Source: Aerococcus loyolae
GTDB taxonomy: Bacteria; Bacillota; Bacilli; Lactobacillales; Aerococcaceae
Direction: 5' to 3'
Assembly: GCF_002871915.2 (NCBI RefSeq)
Contig: NZ_CP126958.1
Span: forward strand, 1,736,001 to 1,800,000
DNA: 64,000 nucleotides
In this document: one piece after another, positions 34,201-42,294 of the stretch
Position numbering within the stretch: position 1 is the stretch's first letter
Layout of the letters: each line of letters begins with the position of its first letter
Notes under the pieces: model-generated
What the model saw: only the letters and a program-made list of their open reading frames with translations
Databases searched by the model: none
Told to the model about the DNA's origin: nothing
Translations under genes and position numbers: made by a program

Positions 34201-35029
34201 TTCCATCAGTTACGCGAACCTTATCCCCGTCCACTAAGCTTTTGACAGGATTTAATGGGATTTTCCAATAGCCATCTGCTTCAGCTACCGTCTCTTCAAG
34301 TGGTGTTTCTACGCCATCATGAATGTAGACCGCCTTGACTGTTTTACCAGCTTCTGCTCGGCCGGCAAAGTAGTCTTGATAACGTTTGCCGACCTTATCG
34401 CCTTCAAGATTCTCATTTTCAACCTTGAGGGAATGAGCTTCTTTATCTGTATTTACAGCGGGTTGTTCATTTTCTGGTCCAGTATAGTAAGTTGCTGTAT
34501 CGGCCTCTGCTGGCTTTGCTACTGGAGCGACTGCAGTTAAAGCTAGAGCTGGGCTGGCATCTGCCGCTGTTGGCGCTTCAGCTGTCGACGCTGGCGAGGT
34601 TACTGCGCTCTTGGCCTCTTCAGCTTTAGACCTTTCTGTAGGCGCGGTCGCTGTTGGACTGACTGGGGTATTTTCAGCGAGGGGCTGATCATTTAGCTGC
34701 TTGTCATTGGCTTGTGGACTGGCTGCTTGACTGTTTGCAGCCTTATTGTCAACAGCTTGGGCCTTGTTTTGACTGGCTGATTCTGCTGGGCTACTTTGCC
34801 CTTGTCCTGAGCTTAACCCTTGATCTTGAGGATTTGGAGTAGTGACTTTTGCTTCAGCAGCTACTGTTTCATTAGCGGCTGCACGAGCTACCGTAGCGTC
34901 TCCCATAAAGAGCAAACCAACAGCCACAGCCACTGAAGCCACTCCAATATTTAATCGCTTAATGGAATAACGATACAATTTATTCGCCATTTTTTCACGA
35001 TATAATTTAGTATTATTCTTTCCTAACAT
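28295..35029 (-). CDS. Giant collagen-like LPXTG cell-wall surface protein
   Basis: A 2244-residue secreted adhesin. A YSIRK-type signal peptide (YSIKRLNIGVASVAVAVG at 21-38, cleavage near 50) is followed by an Ala/Ser/Pro-rich stretch (52-190) and a non-repetitive A region (190-430). An SdrD_B/Cna-B-like domain follows (YKISGTVYDDKNGDG, 433-500), then a G5-like domain (about 535-620). From about 669, Gly-X-Y collagen-like tracts alternate with two recurring beta modules, one starting TPKVTAVRNA and one KSPEISTTENPDGSHTV. Runs of GKDGKDG occur toward the end, then a Pro/Ser/Lys-rich wall region. The sorting signal is LPKTG (2207-2211), a hydrophobic helix and the short tail SKEDESVQ. It is probably a host- or matrix-binding stalk; the ligand is unknown. 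Confidence 0.93.
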   Translation of the reverse strand: MLGKNNTKLYREKMANKLYRYSIKRLNIGVASVAVAVGLLFMGDATVARAAANETVAAEAKVTTPNPQDQGLSSGQGQSSPAESASQNKAQAVDNKAANSQAASPQANDKQLNDQPLAENTPVSPTATAPTERSKAEEAKSAVTSPASTAEAPTAADASPALALTAVAPVAKPAEADTATYYTGPENEQPAVNTDKEAHSLKVENENLEGDKVGKRYQDYFAGRAEAGKTVKAVYIHDGVETPLEETVAEADGYWKIPLNPVKSLVDGDKVRVTDGKTTKEIPVASKFGGFITDSPQLTNEKGNGNLTLASKKFYLYFLNGERENLVALGAKAVITYPNGEKQEIPITNTEDKVTVNIPENQLPLKVAEGYQLNEFANSNISITYVDRNGKPIASANGLDKESKNIVYKDKERHFNVLSAYAEENVPQIVDIYKISGTVYDDKNGDGASTGDKALSNIKVNLYNPDTGKLLDSTTTDLEGRYTFKDLPGYNAYTVKFEEPNRFASVKKGKQFVGKEKFIRNLTKDEVVDTAFRKIKHYEVRTETDKHTSSVETTPLLPKGVRVVKQTGHDGVNRVIYEQTRDVLGDENLTEENFTDYYTKKNSKTLIERQDEVVLEGTGPALPDLAIDVQTKPGEKDGKKGTYVTFTYPKYDQNGNKTIETKTAFIPDGERGPQGEKGEKGDTGAQGSKGDKGDPGKDGGTPRVEIIGNVKKDPKDPKSYTIKITNPDGTSHQAVITDGKDGKSPEIDWVDNKDDTYTVKVKDVDGTTHSATIRNGKDGLTPKVTAVRNANNDGVTLTITPQVRDEKGNIIDGKPQTVEIKDGLKGDKGDTGAQGPQGEKGDTGAQGPQGEKGDTGAQGPKGDKGDTGAQGPQGDKGERGEKGKDGVDGKSPEISTTENPDGSHTVTVKNPNGTTTSFVVKNGEKGDKGDKGETGAQGATGENGKDGLAPKVTAVRNANNDGVTLTITPQVRDEKGNVVDGTPQVVEVKDGAKGAKGEKGDRGETGAQGAAGVNGKDGIDGKSPEISTTENPDGSHTVTIKNPNGTTTSFVVKNGAKGDKGDKGDKGETGANGKDGLTPKVTAVRNASNDGVTLTITPQTRDEKGNIVDGTPQVVEVKDGVKGDKGDTGAAGTNGKDGVDGKSPEVSTSENPDGSHTVTIKNPNGTTTSFVVKNGQKGDKGDKGAAGTNGKDGLTPKVTAVRNASNDGVILTITPQVRDEKGNIVDGTPQVVEVKDGAKGDKGETGAQGLPGERGAQGIAGTNGKDGVDGKSPEVSTTENPDGSHTVTIKNPNGTTTSFVVKNGEKGDKGDQGAAGTNGKDGLTPKVTAVRNASNDGVTLTITPQTRDEKGNIVDGTPQVVEVKDGAKGDKGDTGAQGLPGERGAQGIAGTNGKDGVDGKSPEVSTSENPDGSHTVTIKNPNGTTTSFVVKNGQKGDKGDKGETGAQGAAGVNGKDGKDGKSPLISTKDNADGSYTITITNPDGSTSSTTVKNGKDGLNGKDGKSPEVSATENPDGSHTVTIKNPNDTTTSFVVKNGEKGDKGDKGDTGAQGERGAQGVAGANGKDGKDGTTYLPVVERKPYGNEIKFYPVNPETGKVDTTKEPVARAIVKDGQDGLAPKISARRNATNDGVIITVTPQVRGTDRAVSDGAPEVTELKDGKDGVDGKSPDIDLSTDANGNHVVTITKANGKQKTVTITNGKDGKAPIVESQPGKDAKGHSGTRILVKNPDTGAVISESFVKDGKDGKDGKDGKDGKAPIVETKSGQDRAGQQGTYIIVRDPDTHAVLSESFISDGKDGQTPKVETTPAINEKGEKGHDISFIHPKTGQVISKVFVKDGKDGKDGKNGQDGLTPDIKAVFDKNGKQIGVEIRLTDRNGKLLSREFIYNGEDGQTPIIETEPSDNPKEPGTKIIYKNPKTGEVIRQVFVRDGKDGKDGRDGRDGRDGKDAKGVEKITVNNNGDLVIINSNHTTQVIPRPNNGGIKDAKVDEAGHLIISLEDGRTIDAGHVRGKDGRDGRDGKDGKDGKDGRGIKNVKLTDNGDFIVVYTDYSIEIVGNVCGTCPAPTKPSHSDQPTPEQAEHSDEPGKLDQGKSSDQGDKAESKDKAKTPESPQETVVPQSPEGPRPADTDHPKGQKDLEEIPTEPSDQVVTTTVKNKKLAPVKTYKLTHQKAFKTKENASLSVQHVNALPSHEAKQEVAQAKSQSASLPKTGSEADSALPVLLAAAFLLTGTGLVTISKEDESVQ
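30180..33030 (-). repeat. Tandem modular repeats inside the collagen-like gene
   Basis: Six copies of a module beginning [LA](T/A)PK[VI](T/S)A.RNA (about 45 residues), the last one diverged, alternate with about nine copies of a module beginning KSP[EL] (about 34 residues). Short Gly-X-Y tracts rich in GEKGDTGAQG separate them. DNA identity between copies is high (long identical blocks, for example around 30960, 31340 and 31690), so copy number can change by recombination or slippage without breaking the frame. Confidence 0.9.
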
Positions 35030-35226
35030 TAAGTATTTTCCCCTTTCATATATTCTAAAAAACGTAAGTAAGAAGGTCTGTAGAAAATGGTTTGCTTGTA
35101 GTCTGAGACGAATTGAGGACTTGACGATGTGTCGTCTCTAAACGGTCCAAAGTAAACCCAGGTCGAATCATTTGATTCACTAATAGACAAAGAGCCTTCA
35201 ATTACTTTTGGGATTTTTATCAGCAT
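35029..35226 (-). CDS. Possible 65-aa leader ORF coupled to the surface-protein gene
   Basis: An open frame of 65 codons (MLIKIPKVIEGSLSISE... ending FLEYMKGENT) whose TAA stop overlaps the ATG of the large surface-protein gene by one base (TAATG). Such overlap can couple translation. No Shine-Dalgarno site is seen before its ATG, and the product resembles nothing I recognise, so it may be chance or a remnant. It lies inside the predicted leader downstream of the promoter at 35292-35320. Confidence 0.3.
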   Translation of the reverse strand: MLIKIPKVIEGSLSISESNDSTWVYFGPFRDDTSSSPQFVSDYKQTIFYRPSYLRFLEYMKGENT

Positions 35227-35291
35227 TAAAATAAAATAATGTTTTATAAAATATAAAAATTTGCTATTAGTTAAGCAAAAAAGGGATTAAA

Positions 35292-35320
35292 AAACTAGTG
35301 ATTTTAAAAAATTATGTCAA
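35292..35320 (-). promoter_or_regulatory. Candidate promoter of the surface-protein gene
   Basis: Minus-strand TTGACA (35315-35320), 17-bp spacer, TAGTTT (35292-35297), in very AT-rich DNA. It would give a leader of about 255 nt. The gap 35227-35709 otherwise holds AT-rich sequence, the trxB terminator and no credible gene. Confidence 0.4.
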
Positions 35321-35627
35321 AAGGATTGATAATTTTTTTATTTTAAAAATTCTCTTATTTGAAAAGGGCTTGAAAGCTTGATTTCAAGGGGTTTGTTTTT
35401 TATTCACGGTATATATTTTTCAATTGAAAAATAGCCTAAAAACATTTTATTGTATTTATAATTCACATAATTTAGTAAAATTTAAACTATTTTTTGTTTT
35501 ACTTAAGGAATGTGTTTTTTTACTTGATAATTGTCTTCGATTAAGTATAATCGAGCAAAACTTTCACCAGCTGATCCTGGCCAGGTCCCTCCAGATAAGC
35601 GCCATCGGAAATGGCTTTTTTGAGCAC

Positions 35628-35661
35628 AAAAAAACTAGGCGAAGTGAACTTCCCCTAGTTT
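35628..35661 (-). terminator. Terminator of trxB
   Basis: Minus-strand AAACTAGG (35654-35661) and CCTAGTTT (35632-35639), with a second inner stem GAAGT/ACTTC, then a T run. It lies about 50 bp after the trxB stop. Confidence 0.8.
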
Positions 35662-35709
35662 CCATCTCTTGGATTTATTTGTTTATTAGCAATTGCCCTT
35701 GAGCAGAAG

Positions 35710-36654
35710 CTATTCGATTTCTGATTCCAAGGCTTCAACGTATTGGTAGGCTTCTTGACCAGCACTACCGGCGTCACCGACTGCAGTAGAAACTTGGCGT
35801 AATTTCTTCTTCCGGACATCCCCACAGGCAAAGATTCCCGGCACAGCAGTGGCCATGTTTTCATCGGTTAAGATCCAACCTTCTTCATCAGTGATCCCTA
35901 AGTCCCTAAACGCTTCACTATTGGGTAAGAGGCCCACATAGATAAAGACTCCGCCTGCTGGCACTTCAGTTACTTCATTGGTCTTGACGTTTTCCACCAG
36001 GATGCTGGTCACTTGCTTGCCGTCGCCTTTAATTTCCTTGACTACGCTATCCCAGGTAAAGGAAATCTTGTCGTTAGCAAAGGCGCGATCTTGAAGAATT
36101 TTTTGGGCCCGTAATTGGTCGCGGCGGTGGATAATGTCAACGCTGTTGGCAAATTGGGTCAGGTAGCTGCCCTCTTCAACCGCGGAGTCGCCCCCGCCGA
36201 CCACCTTAATGTCACGCCCTTTATAGAAGGCACCGTCACAAACGGCACAGTAGGAAACGCCGTGGCCATTGTATTCCTCTTCTCCAGGCACATCTAAGGT
36301 CCGGTGCACGGAACCGGTTGCGATAACGATAGCCTTGGCCTTAAAGCTGCCATTATCGGTTTCAATGAGATGATAAGGCTTACCGGGGGTCACTTTTTTC
36401 ACATTACCGAAGACATACTCCGCCCCAAATTGCATGGCGCTTTCGTACATCTTATTGGCCAGGTCAGGCCCTGAGATACTCTTGTAACCGGGATAATTTT
36501 CCACAGTGGCGGTATTGATCAGTTCCCCACCAGGGACGCCCCGCTCTAAAACAGCAACCGCTAAATTCGCCCGGGACGCATACAAGGCTGCGGTTAAACC
36601 AGCCGGACCGGCCCCGATAACAATAACATCATAAGTTTTAATCGCTTCACTCAC
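35710..36654 (-). CDS. trxB: Thioredoxin reductase
   Basis: A 314-residue FAD/NADPH flavoprotein. FAD-binding VIGAGPAGLTAALYASRA is at residues 12-29, the redox-active pair is CAVC in SYCAVCDGAFYKG, the NADPH motif is VVGGGDSAVEEG, and GIFACGDVR is near the C-terminus. It reduces thioredoxin and supports ribonucleotide reductase and oxidative-stress defence. The start codon is GTG, preceded by GGAGG at good spacing; an ATG overlapping it runs into a stop at once. It lies about 90 bp after galU on the same strand. Confidence 0.95.
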   Translation of the reverse strand: MSEAIKTYDVIVIGAGPAGLTAALYASRANLAVAVLERGVPGGELINTATVENYPGYKSISGPDLANKMYESAMQFGAEYVFGNVKKVTPGKPYHLIETDNGSFKAKAIVIATGSVHRTLDVPGEEEYNGHGVSYCAVCDGAFYKGRDIKVVGGGDSAVEEGSYLTQFANSVDIIHRRDQLRAQKILQDRAFANDKISFTWDSVVKEIKGDGKQVTSILVENVKTNEVTEVPAGGVFIYVGLLPNSEAFRDLGITDEEGWILTDENMATAVPGIFACGDVRKKKLRQVSTAVGDAGSAGQEAYQYVEALESEIE

Positions 36655-36743
36655 ATTGATTCCTCCACTTTTTTCAACTCAGTCACCCTGGTCCCAACCA
36701 AATCCCTTAGACAGGCGCTCCTCGGACCAGGCTAGCTGGCGCT

Positions 36744-37619
36744 TTATTTCAGGTCCTTCTCTAAGTCCAGGAGGTAGGCGCGTAAATCGTCTTTAATTTC
36801 AGGATGGCGGAGACCATAGGAGATACAGGTTTTCATATACTCTAACTTATTACCGACATCATAGCGTTGGCCCGTGAATTCCAAGGCAAAGACACGCTGA
36901 GTTTTATTCAAGCGGTCAATGGCATCGGTCAATTGGATTTCATTACCTGCCCCGGGTTCTTGGGTTTCCAAGAGGTCAAAGATTTCTGGGGTCAAGAGGT
37001 AACGACCGATAATGGCCAAGTCACTCGGCGCCTCACTGGGGTCCGGTTTTTCCACGAATTGGCGGACATTGTAGATACCGTCTTTATATTGGGCTTCAGG
37101 ATCAATAATCCCATACTTGCCCGTTTCTTCATGGGGTACCCGCATGACGGCAATATTTGAGGCATGAGTATCATGATAAGCGTCGATCAATTGTTTTGTC
37201 AAAGGAACGGCATCTTCCATCAAGTCATCGCCCAGCATCACCACAAAGGGTTCGTCCCCGACAAAGGCCTTAGCTTGTAAAACCGCGTCTCCCAGTCCCT
37301 TAGGATAGGATTGGCGCTTGAAGAAAAGGTTGAGGCCAATGGTTTCTTGGACAATTTCTAATAAGTCATCCTTGCCCTTGGCGTGGAGATTTTCTTCTAA
37401 TTCAATATTGGAGTCAAAGTGGTCCTCGATAGGGCGTTTATTTTTCCCAGTAATGATTAAAATATCTTCAATCCCACTGGCTAGGGCTTCTTCAACGATG
37501 AATTGAATGGTGGGTTTATCAACAATTGGTAACATTTCCTTGGCCATGGCCTTGGTAGCTGGCAAGAAACGGGTTCCTAAACCAGCCGCAGGGATAATGG
37601 CTTTTCTTACTTTTGTCAT
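36744..37619 (-). CDS. galU: UTP--glucose-1-phosphate uridylyltransferase
   Basis: A 291-residue nucleotidyltransferase. [18 protein letters not shown] near residue 14 is the UTP-binding signature; VVMLGDDLM and QFVEKPDP follow, then the late [12 protein letters not shown]. It makes UDP-glucose for cell-wall glycolipids, teichoic-acid decoration and the Leloir pathway, using glucose 1-phosphate from the phosphoglucomutase at 24845-26566. AAAGGAGTAGCT precedes the ATG. It sits in the hprK-lgt-gpsA-galU-trxB order common in Lactobacillales. Confidence 0.95.
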   Translation of the reverse strand: MTKVRKAIIPAAGLGTRFLPATKAMAKEMLPIVDKPTIQFIVEEALASGIEDILIITGKNKRPIEDHFDSNIELEENLHAKGKDDLLEIVQETIGLNLFFKRQSYPKGLGDAVLQAKAFVGDEPFVVMLGDDLMEDAVPLTKQLIDAYHDTHASNIAVMRVPHEETGKYGIIDPEAQYKDGIYNVRQFVEKPDPSEAPSDLAIIGRYLLTPEIFDLLETQEPGAGNEIQLTDAIDRLNKTQRVFALEFTGQRYDVGNKLEYMKTCISYGLRHPEIKDDLRAYLLDLEKDLK

Positions 37620-37790
37620 AGCTACTCCTTTATTCGTGAATTAATCGTCACGGTAATCTTAGTGACAACAGGGTCACTAGTCTCTTCTCTTAATGTAAAA
37701 GTTGTGGGAAGATTTATCAAGCCTTAAGGATATTCTTATTACTTTTTTATCGATTAAAACTTCCCTATAGTGCTCTTCTAAGCCATCCTT

Positions 37791-38873
37791 CTAGTCCTTA
37801 AGTCGGGCTTGTTTGGCCAAGGACTGTTCGAGCGCCAAACGGTCTAAACCGATTTCTTGCTTGCCTTGGCGTTTCATCAGATCTTCCACTAATGTTTTTA
37901 AGTCCTTGTGATCATAGAGGACCTGGTAGGTGGTTTGGGTAATCGGCATTTCAATCCCTACCGCCTGGGCCAATTCATAGGCCGACTTGGTGGTATGAAC
38001 ACCTTCAACAATCATCCCCATGCCTTCCAGCACCTCAGCGACTGACTTGCCCTGGCCAATTTGATAACCGGCCTGCCAGTTCCTGGAAAAAGGCGAGGTA
38101 CAGGTCACAATTAAGTCTCCAATTCCGCTCAAGCCCGCAAAGGTAAAGGGATCAGCCCCTAAGGCAACGCCCAGCCGGGTAATTTCCGCTAGTCCCCGGG
38201 TCATCAAGATGGCCTTGGCATTATCACCAAAACCCAAGCCAGCTAAGGCTCCCGAACAGAGGGCAATGATATTTTTTAAGGCGCCCCCTAGTTCCACCCC
38301 GATGACATCATCATTGGTATAGACCCGAAAATAAGCATTCATAAAGAGATCTTGAAGAGCTTCAGCGGCCGCTAAATCCTGACAAGCAGCGGTAATGCCG
38401 GTAATATCGTGGCGGGCCACTTCTTCAGCGTGACTGGGCCCCGATAAGACCACAGGACCTTGGATAGCTAAGTCTTTAAGACTCTCTTCCAGGATAACAG
38501 ACACCCGTTCATGACTCTCCAATTCCAGGCCCTTAGCTGCATGGAAGACCAGGGGCCGGTCAGTCTGATTATCCGCTTGACCTAAAATAGCAGCCACTTG
38601 GCCCGCCACTCCGCGAATAGCATTAGTGGGTACCACAAAACCGATCACTTCGGCTCCTTTAAGGGCAGCTTCCAGGTCAGAGGTGGCAACAATCTCCTCG
38701 GGCAAGGAGACCTCTTTAAGATAGGCGGCATTGGTATGCTTTTGATTGATTTCATCCGCCTGGCTTTGTCGGTGGGTCCAGAGGGTCACCTGGTGGCCAT
38801 TTTCCGTTAAGACCATGGCCAAGGCTGTCCCCCAAGAGCCAGCACCGAGTAAGCTAATTGCTTTTTTTACCAT
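37791..38873 (-). CDS. gpsA: Glycerol-3-phosphate dehydrogenase [NAD(P)+]
   Basis: A 360-residue enzyme reducing dihydroxyacetone phosphate to sn-glycerol 3-phosphate for phospholipid synthesis. The dinucleotide motif is LLGAGSWGTALA at residues 8-19. The conserved VLSGPSHAEEVA, VGVELGGALKNIIALCSG (with the active Lys) and GLSGIGDLIVTCTSPFSRN follow. It is slightly longer than usual because of a charged C-terminal tail (LMKRQGKQEIGLDRLALEQ). It lies 46 bp after lgt, probably in the same transcript. Confidence 0.95.
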   Translation of the reverse strand: MVKKAISLLGAGSWGTALAMVLTENGHQVTLWTHRQSQADEINQKHTNAAYLKEVSLPEEIVATSDLEAALKGAEVIGFVVPTNAIRGVAGQVAAILGQADNQTDRPLVFHAAKGLELESHERVSVILEESLKDLAIQGPVVLSGPSHAEEVARHDITGITAACQDLAAAEALQDLFMNAYFRVYTNDDVIGVELGGALKNIIALCSGALAGLGFGDNAKAILMTRGLAEITRLGVALGADPFTFAGLSGIGDLIVTCTSPFSRNWQAGYQIGQGKSVAEVLEGMGMIVEGVHTTKSAYELAQAVGIEMPITQTTYQVLYDHKDLKTLVEDLMKRQGKQEIGLDRLALEQSLAKQARLKD

Positions 38874-38919
38874 TATCTTCTCCTTTAATTTAGTCTTTCA
38901 CTTGATCAAGTTCTCTCAA

Positions 38920-39810
38920 TTATTGTTCTCCCTTAACTTGAGCCCGCCGCTTGGTCAAATAGTTATAATCACTGTAATAAGTGAGGTCAGGTTGCTTGGT
39001 GCGGCGGTAAATAAAGAGAGCCAAACCGATAACAACCAAGACTAAGGACAGGGCTTGAGAGACTCGGAAAGGGCCCAAGTAAAGGGAATCGGTCCGTAAG
39101 CCTTCAATGAAGAAGCGTCCCGTCCCGTACCAAATCAGGTATAAGAGCCCCGTCTCTCCTAATTTCAAGGTCTTATCGCGGTGGCGGAGAAATAGCAAGA
39201 GCCCTACACCCAGTATGTTCCACACGGATTCATAGAGAAAGGTTGGGTGGTAATATTGGCCATTGATGAACATCTGGTCAACAATAAAATCAGGTAGGTG
39301 GAGGGTCTCCCGTAAGAAACCTTCACTAACTGGACCGCCATGGGCTTCTTGGTTAACGAAGTTGCCCCAGCGACCAATTCCTTGGGCCAGGAGTAGGTAA
39401 GGCATAATCACGTCCGCTAAGAAGCTTACCTTCATCCCGTGACGTTTGGCATAAATAATCGCCGTTAAGGCTCCGGCAATCACACCCCCATAAATGGCGA
39501 TGCCTCCCTGCCAAATAGCAATGATCTCAGCCAGGTTCTCTCGGTAATAATCCCATTCAAAAATCACATAATACAGCCGGGCCCCGATAAAGCCAATAGG
39601 AATTGCCCACATGATCATGTCCATGACCTGGTCACTATCAAAACCCTTGCGCTCAATTTCTTTGAGGATGAGTTCTACCGCCAAAAACATGCCCAGAGCA
39701 ATAATAATCCCGTACCAGCGAATCTCAATCCCTAAAAAGGAGAAGGCTACCGGGTCAATAGCTAGTAAATTCAGGCCTGATTGAAGATTAGTAACTAGAC
39801 TAGCCATCAT
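38920..39810 (-). CDS. lgt: Prolipoprotein diacylglyceryl transferase
   Basis: A 296-residue membrane enzyme with about seven helices. The family signature is visible as GIGRWGNFVNQEAHGGP near residue 135, and IRWYGIIIALGM and the late PTFLYESVWN belong to the same core. It moves diacylglycerol from phosphatidylglycerol to the lipobox Cys of prelipoproteins, such as the phosphatase lipoprotein at 53351-55243. Its ATG overlaps the hprK stop (ATGA), so the two are translationally coupled. Confidence 0.95.
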   Translation of the reverse strand: MMASLVTNLQSGLNLLAIDPVAFSFLGIEIRWYGIIIALGMFLAVELILKEIERKGFDSDQVMDMIMWAIPIGFIGARLYYVIFEWDYYRENLAEIIAIWQGGIAIYGGVIAGALTAIIYAKRHGMKVSFLADVIMPYLLLAQGIGRWGNFVNQEAHGGPVSEGFLRETLHLPDFIVDQMFINGQYYHPTFLYESVWNILGVGLLLFLRHRDKTLKLGETGLLYLIWYGTGRFFIEGLRTDSLYLGPFRVSQALSLVLVVIGLALFIYRRTKQPDLTYYSDYNYLTKRRAQVKGEQ

Positions 39811-40787
39811 GACTCATCGCCCGCTTTAGCCTGGTCTTTTTCTTCATGGGCTTTAGCATCTGCACTTTGGTTGGCTTGGATCAGCTGGGTCAATCTTTCT
39901 TCAAATTCCTTGCCGGCGTTATAGCCCATATTGTTGGCCCGCAAGTTCATGGCCGCCACTTCCACAATATTGGAAGAATTCCGACCGGTACGGACAGGAA
40001 CAGTAATTTGAGGGACATCAACCCCTAACAGAGAAACCATTTCTGGCTCAGAGCCCAAACGTTCATAATCTTCATCGTCATCCCACATCACTAAGCGGAC
40101 GATCAAATGAAGTTGTTGAGCCTGTTTCACAGCCCCGGCTCCAAAGAGGGTGAGGACATTAATAATTCCCAGACCACGGATTTCGATCATATTCTGTAGG
40201 ATAGCCGGCGCTTCCCCCACTATAGAATAGTCATCGCGTTTGTGGAGTTCTACCCGGTCATCTGCCACGAGGCGGTGGCCGTTTTTAATTAATTCTAGGG
40301 CGGTTTCTGACTTACCAATCCCGCTGTCACCAATAATCATGATTCCCAAACCATAGACATCCACAAAGACCCCATGCTTGGAGACCCGCGGCGCCAAACG
40401 CTCCTGCAGATAGGTGGTGATATTGGAAAATAGCCGGGTGGTTACCGCACTGCCTTGGAGAATGGGAATTTTATTTTCTTCAGCCGCCTGAAAGACCTCG
40501 TACTCAGGCATCAAGTCACGAGAAAAAATAAAAACCGGCGTATCTTCCCGACTCATCCGCCGCATGATCAAAAGCCGTTCGTCACTAGTCATTTTCTTCA
40601 AATAGGAGTGCTCATTACGGCCAAACAATTGGACCCGTTCCGAGGGATAATAGTTAAAATAACCCGATAATTCCAAACCCGGACGCGAAATGTCGCTAGT
40701 CTGGATCAAGCGGTCTAAATACGCCTCTCCCTGGAGCACCTTTAGCCCAAGTTGGTCCCTGAGCTCTTTAACGGTTACTGCTTCCAT
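39807..40787 (-). CDS. hprK: HPr kinase/phosphorylase
   Basis: A 326-residue bifunctional enzyme that phosphorylates and dephosphorylates Ser46 of HPr, the main signal of carbon catabolite repression through CcpA. The P-loop is IIGDSGIGKSETALEL, the family signature is IRGLGIINVLTLFGAGAV, and VADDRVEL lies between. The N-terminal domain (1-130) is typical. AAAGGAAACAATT lies directly ahead of ATG 40787; the open frame reaches 10 codons further but through the ribosome site. Cotranscribed with lgt. Confidence 0.95.
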   Translation of the reverse strand: MEAVTVKELRDQLGLKVLQGEAYLDRLIQTSDISRPGLELSGYFNYYPSERVQLFGRNEHSYLKKMTSDERLLIMRRMSREDTPVFIFSRDLMPEYEVFQAAEENKIPILQGSAVTTRLFSNITTYLQERLAPRVSKHGVFVDVYGLGIMIIGDSGIGKSETALELIKNGHRLVADDRVELHKRDDYSIVGEAPAILQNMIEIRGLGIINVLTLFGAGAVKQAQQLHLIVRLVMWDDDEDYERLGSEPEMVSLLGVDVPQITVPVRTGRNSSNIVEVAAMNLRANNMGYNAGKEFEERLTQLIQANQSADAKAHEEKDQAKAGDES

Positions 40788-41059
40788 AATTGTTTCCTTT
40801 CTCTTTTTAAATCTCACTTCATTTTACCATAGGCCTAGGCCTTTAGTAAGGCTTGACGACTGAATAAAAAGAGAGTGTGACAAAAGTCAAAAGACCCCTG
40901 AAGAGCTAACTTTTGGAACACGTTTTAATTAGACTGCTCGTATTTTAAAAAAGCCTGGAACAAAAGCTCTCAGACTCTTCAGTGTGTACTTTTCTCGCCT
41001 TTTTCTTCTACTTTCAGTTTCTTTCTTAACAAGTCTTTCACTCAGAAATACATGACTTC

Positions 41060-42031
41060 TTAGTCATCATGAATAATCTGAGCAATTTTCCGTTGAGCTT
41101 TTTTAGCCTCTGGGATTGGATACATGACATATACATGATTCATCCTTGGTTCGATAATCATGTTATGGTCAATATTCAAATCTTTAAGCATCTTATGGTA
41201 CTTCATAATATCTGGATAGAAAATTTCATGGATCCCAACAAAAATGGATAGTTTGCCTAAGCCTCTAGGATCACCGTGTATGGGACTAACTAATTGATTA
41301 TTGATGTCTCCATCCGACCACATCTGACCAAACCGATCAAGTTGAGCAGGATCTAACATGGGGTCGTATTTTTTTATTTTAGCAATTTTAGGATGGCGAT
41401 TAGTAATATCTAACCACGGCGATAATAGGATGATATTTTTAGGTTGAACCATCTCTTTCTCTTTAAGTAATAAGCATAAGCCCAAGGCCAGGCCACCACC
41501 GGCTGAATCTCCCATGATAGTGATCCGATCTGCTGAGAGACTTTCTTCTAAAACTTTTTTATATAAAGCGAGCATTTTTGGAAAAACATCTTTGTAGTTT
41601 GCAAGGGGGACCTTTTCATATATAGGGAAAATCACTTTTGCACCAGTTTGTCGAGCAATACTGTCTACCATTCGATAATGAAAAGAAAGTGGTGCAGCAA
41701 CATAGCTTCCGCCATGAATATAAAAAATTATCTTCTGATTCACATCTTGTTTATCGTTCCAAGAAAAGACCTGCATCTCTTGAAAAAAGAACTCAGAAAC
41801 ATCAGATCTAACATATTTTTTTGGTAAGTCTAAGGGATGCTTGCTTTCTTCCACGGACTTTTCTAATGTCTCATAAATAATATCTTCGGAAGAAGAATTT
41901 TTATTTAATAGCTTATCGACTTTAAACACGTTCTCTATCAAAAAGCTAGAAAGGGAGCGATTTTCAATGAAATGACTATATCCGTATAAGGCTGCAAACG
42001 CTCCTGTTAAAATGCCTAATTTTTTCTTCAT
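41060..42031 (-). CDS. Alpha/beta-hydrolase esterase (HSL/lipase-like)
   Basis: A 323-residue esterase with an N-terminal hydrophobic helix (LGILTGAFAALYGYSHFI), probably a membrane anchor. The oxyanion motif is IFYIHGGSYVA, the nucleophile elbow MGDSAGGGLALGL. SPWLDITNRHP and a late EPRMNHVYVMYP supply the His. The class hydrolyses acyl esters; a natural substrate is unknown. AGGAG lies 8 nt before ATG 42031; an upstream GTG in frame is less likely. Codon use is more AT-rich than in its neighbours, which may point to transfer. Confidence 0.8.
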   Translation of the reverse strand: MKKKLGILTGAFAALYGYSHFIENRSLSSFLIENVFKVDKLLNKNSSSEDIIYETLEKSVEESKHPLDLPKKYVRSDVSEFFFQEMQVFSWNDKQDVNQKIIFYIHGGSYVAAPLSFHYRMVDSIARQTGAKVIFPIYEKVPLANYKDVFPKMLALYKKVLEESLSADRITIMGDSAGGGLALGLCLLLKEKEMVQPKNIILLSPWLDITNRHPKIAKIKKYDPMLDPAQLDRFGQMWSDGDINNQLVSPIHGDPRGLGKLSIFVGIHEIFYPDIMKYHKMLKDLNIDHNMIIEPRMNHVYVMYPIPEAKKAQRKIAQIIHDD

Positions 42032-42236
42032 ATCAACCACTCCTATGCTTATACCCTGTCTTACTATTCAACGATAAAAAGATTGATAGATAATTGAAAA
42101 GCATTCACTTCCTTTGTTTAATAATAATTAATACATACCATTATCGTACTATTCTCAGTATAAAAAATCTACAAAAATTCTCCCCCAAAAGTCGAACTGA
42201 ACTTCGTTGGGTAAGCCCATGCCAAACGCGAATAAT

Positions 42237-42266
42237 AAAAAAAGACCACAACCGAAGTTGCAGTCT
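42237..42266 (-). terminator. Terminator of the pspC/holin-like pair
   Basis: Minus-strand AGACTGCAAC, tetraloop TTCG, GTTGTGGTCT, then T run (42237-42242 on plus are A). One G-T and one weaker pair. It lies 29 bp after the holin-like stop. Confidence 0.85.
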
Positions 42267-42294
42267 CTTCAATGAATACTTGTCTCACTTTGAA

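Noticed and set aside
35424-35702. 92-codon frame on plus upstream of the trxB terminator
   Set aside because: AT-rich, no ribosome site, and it overlaps the trxB terminator and the promoter region of the adhesin leader.
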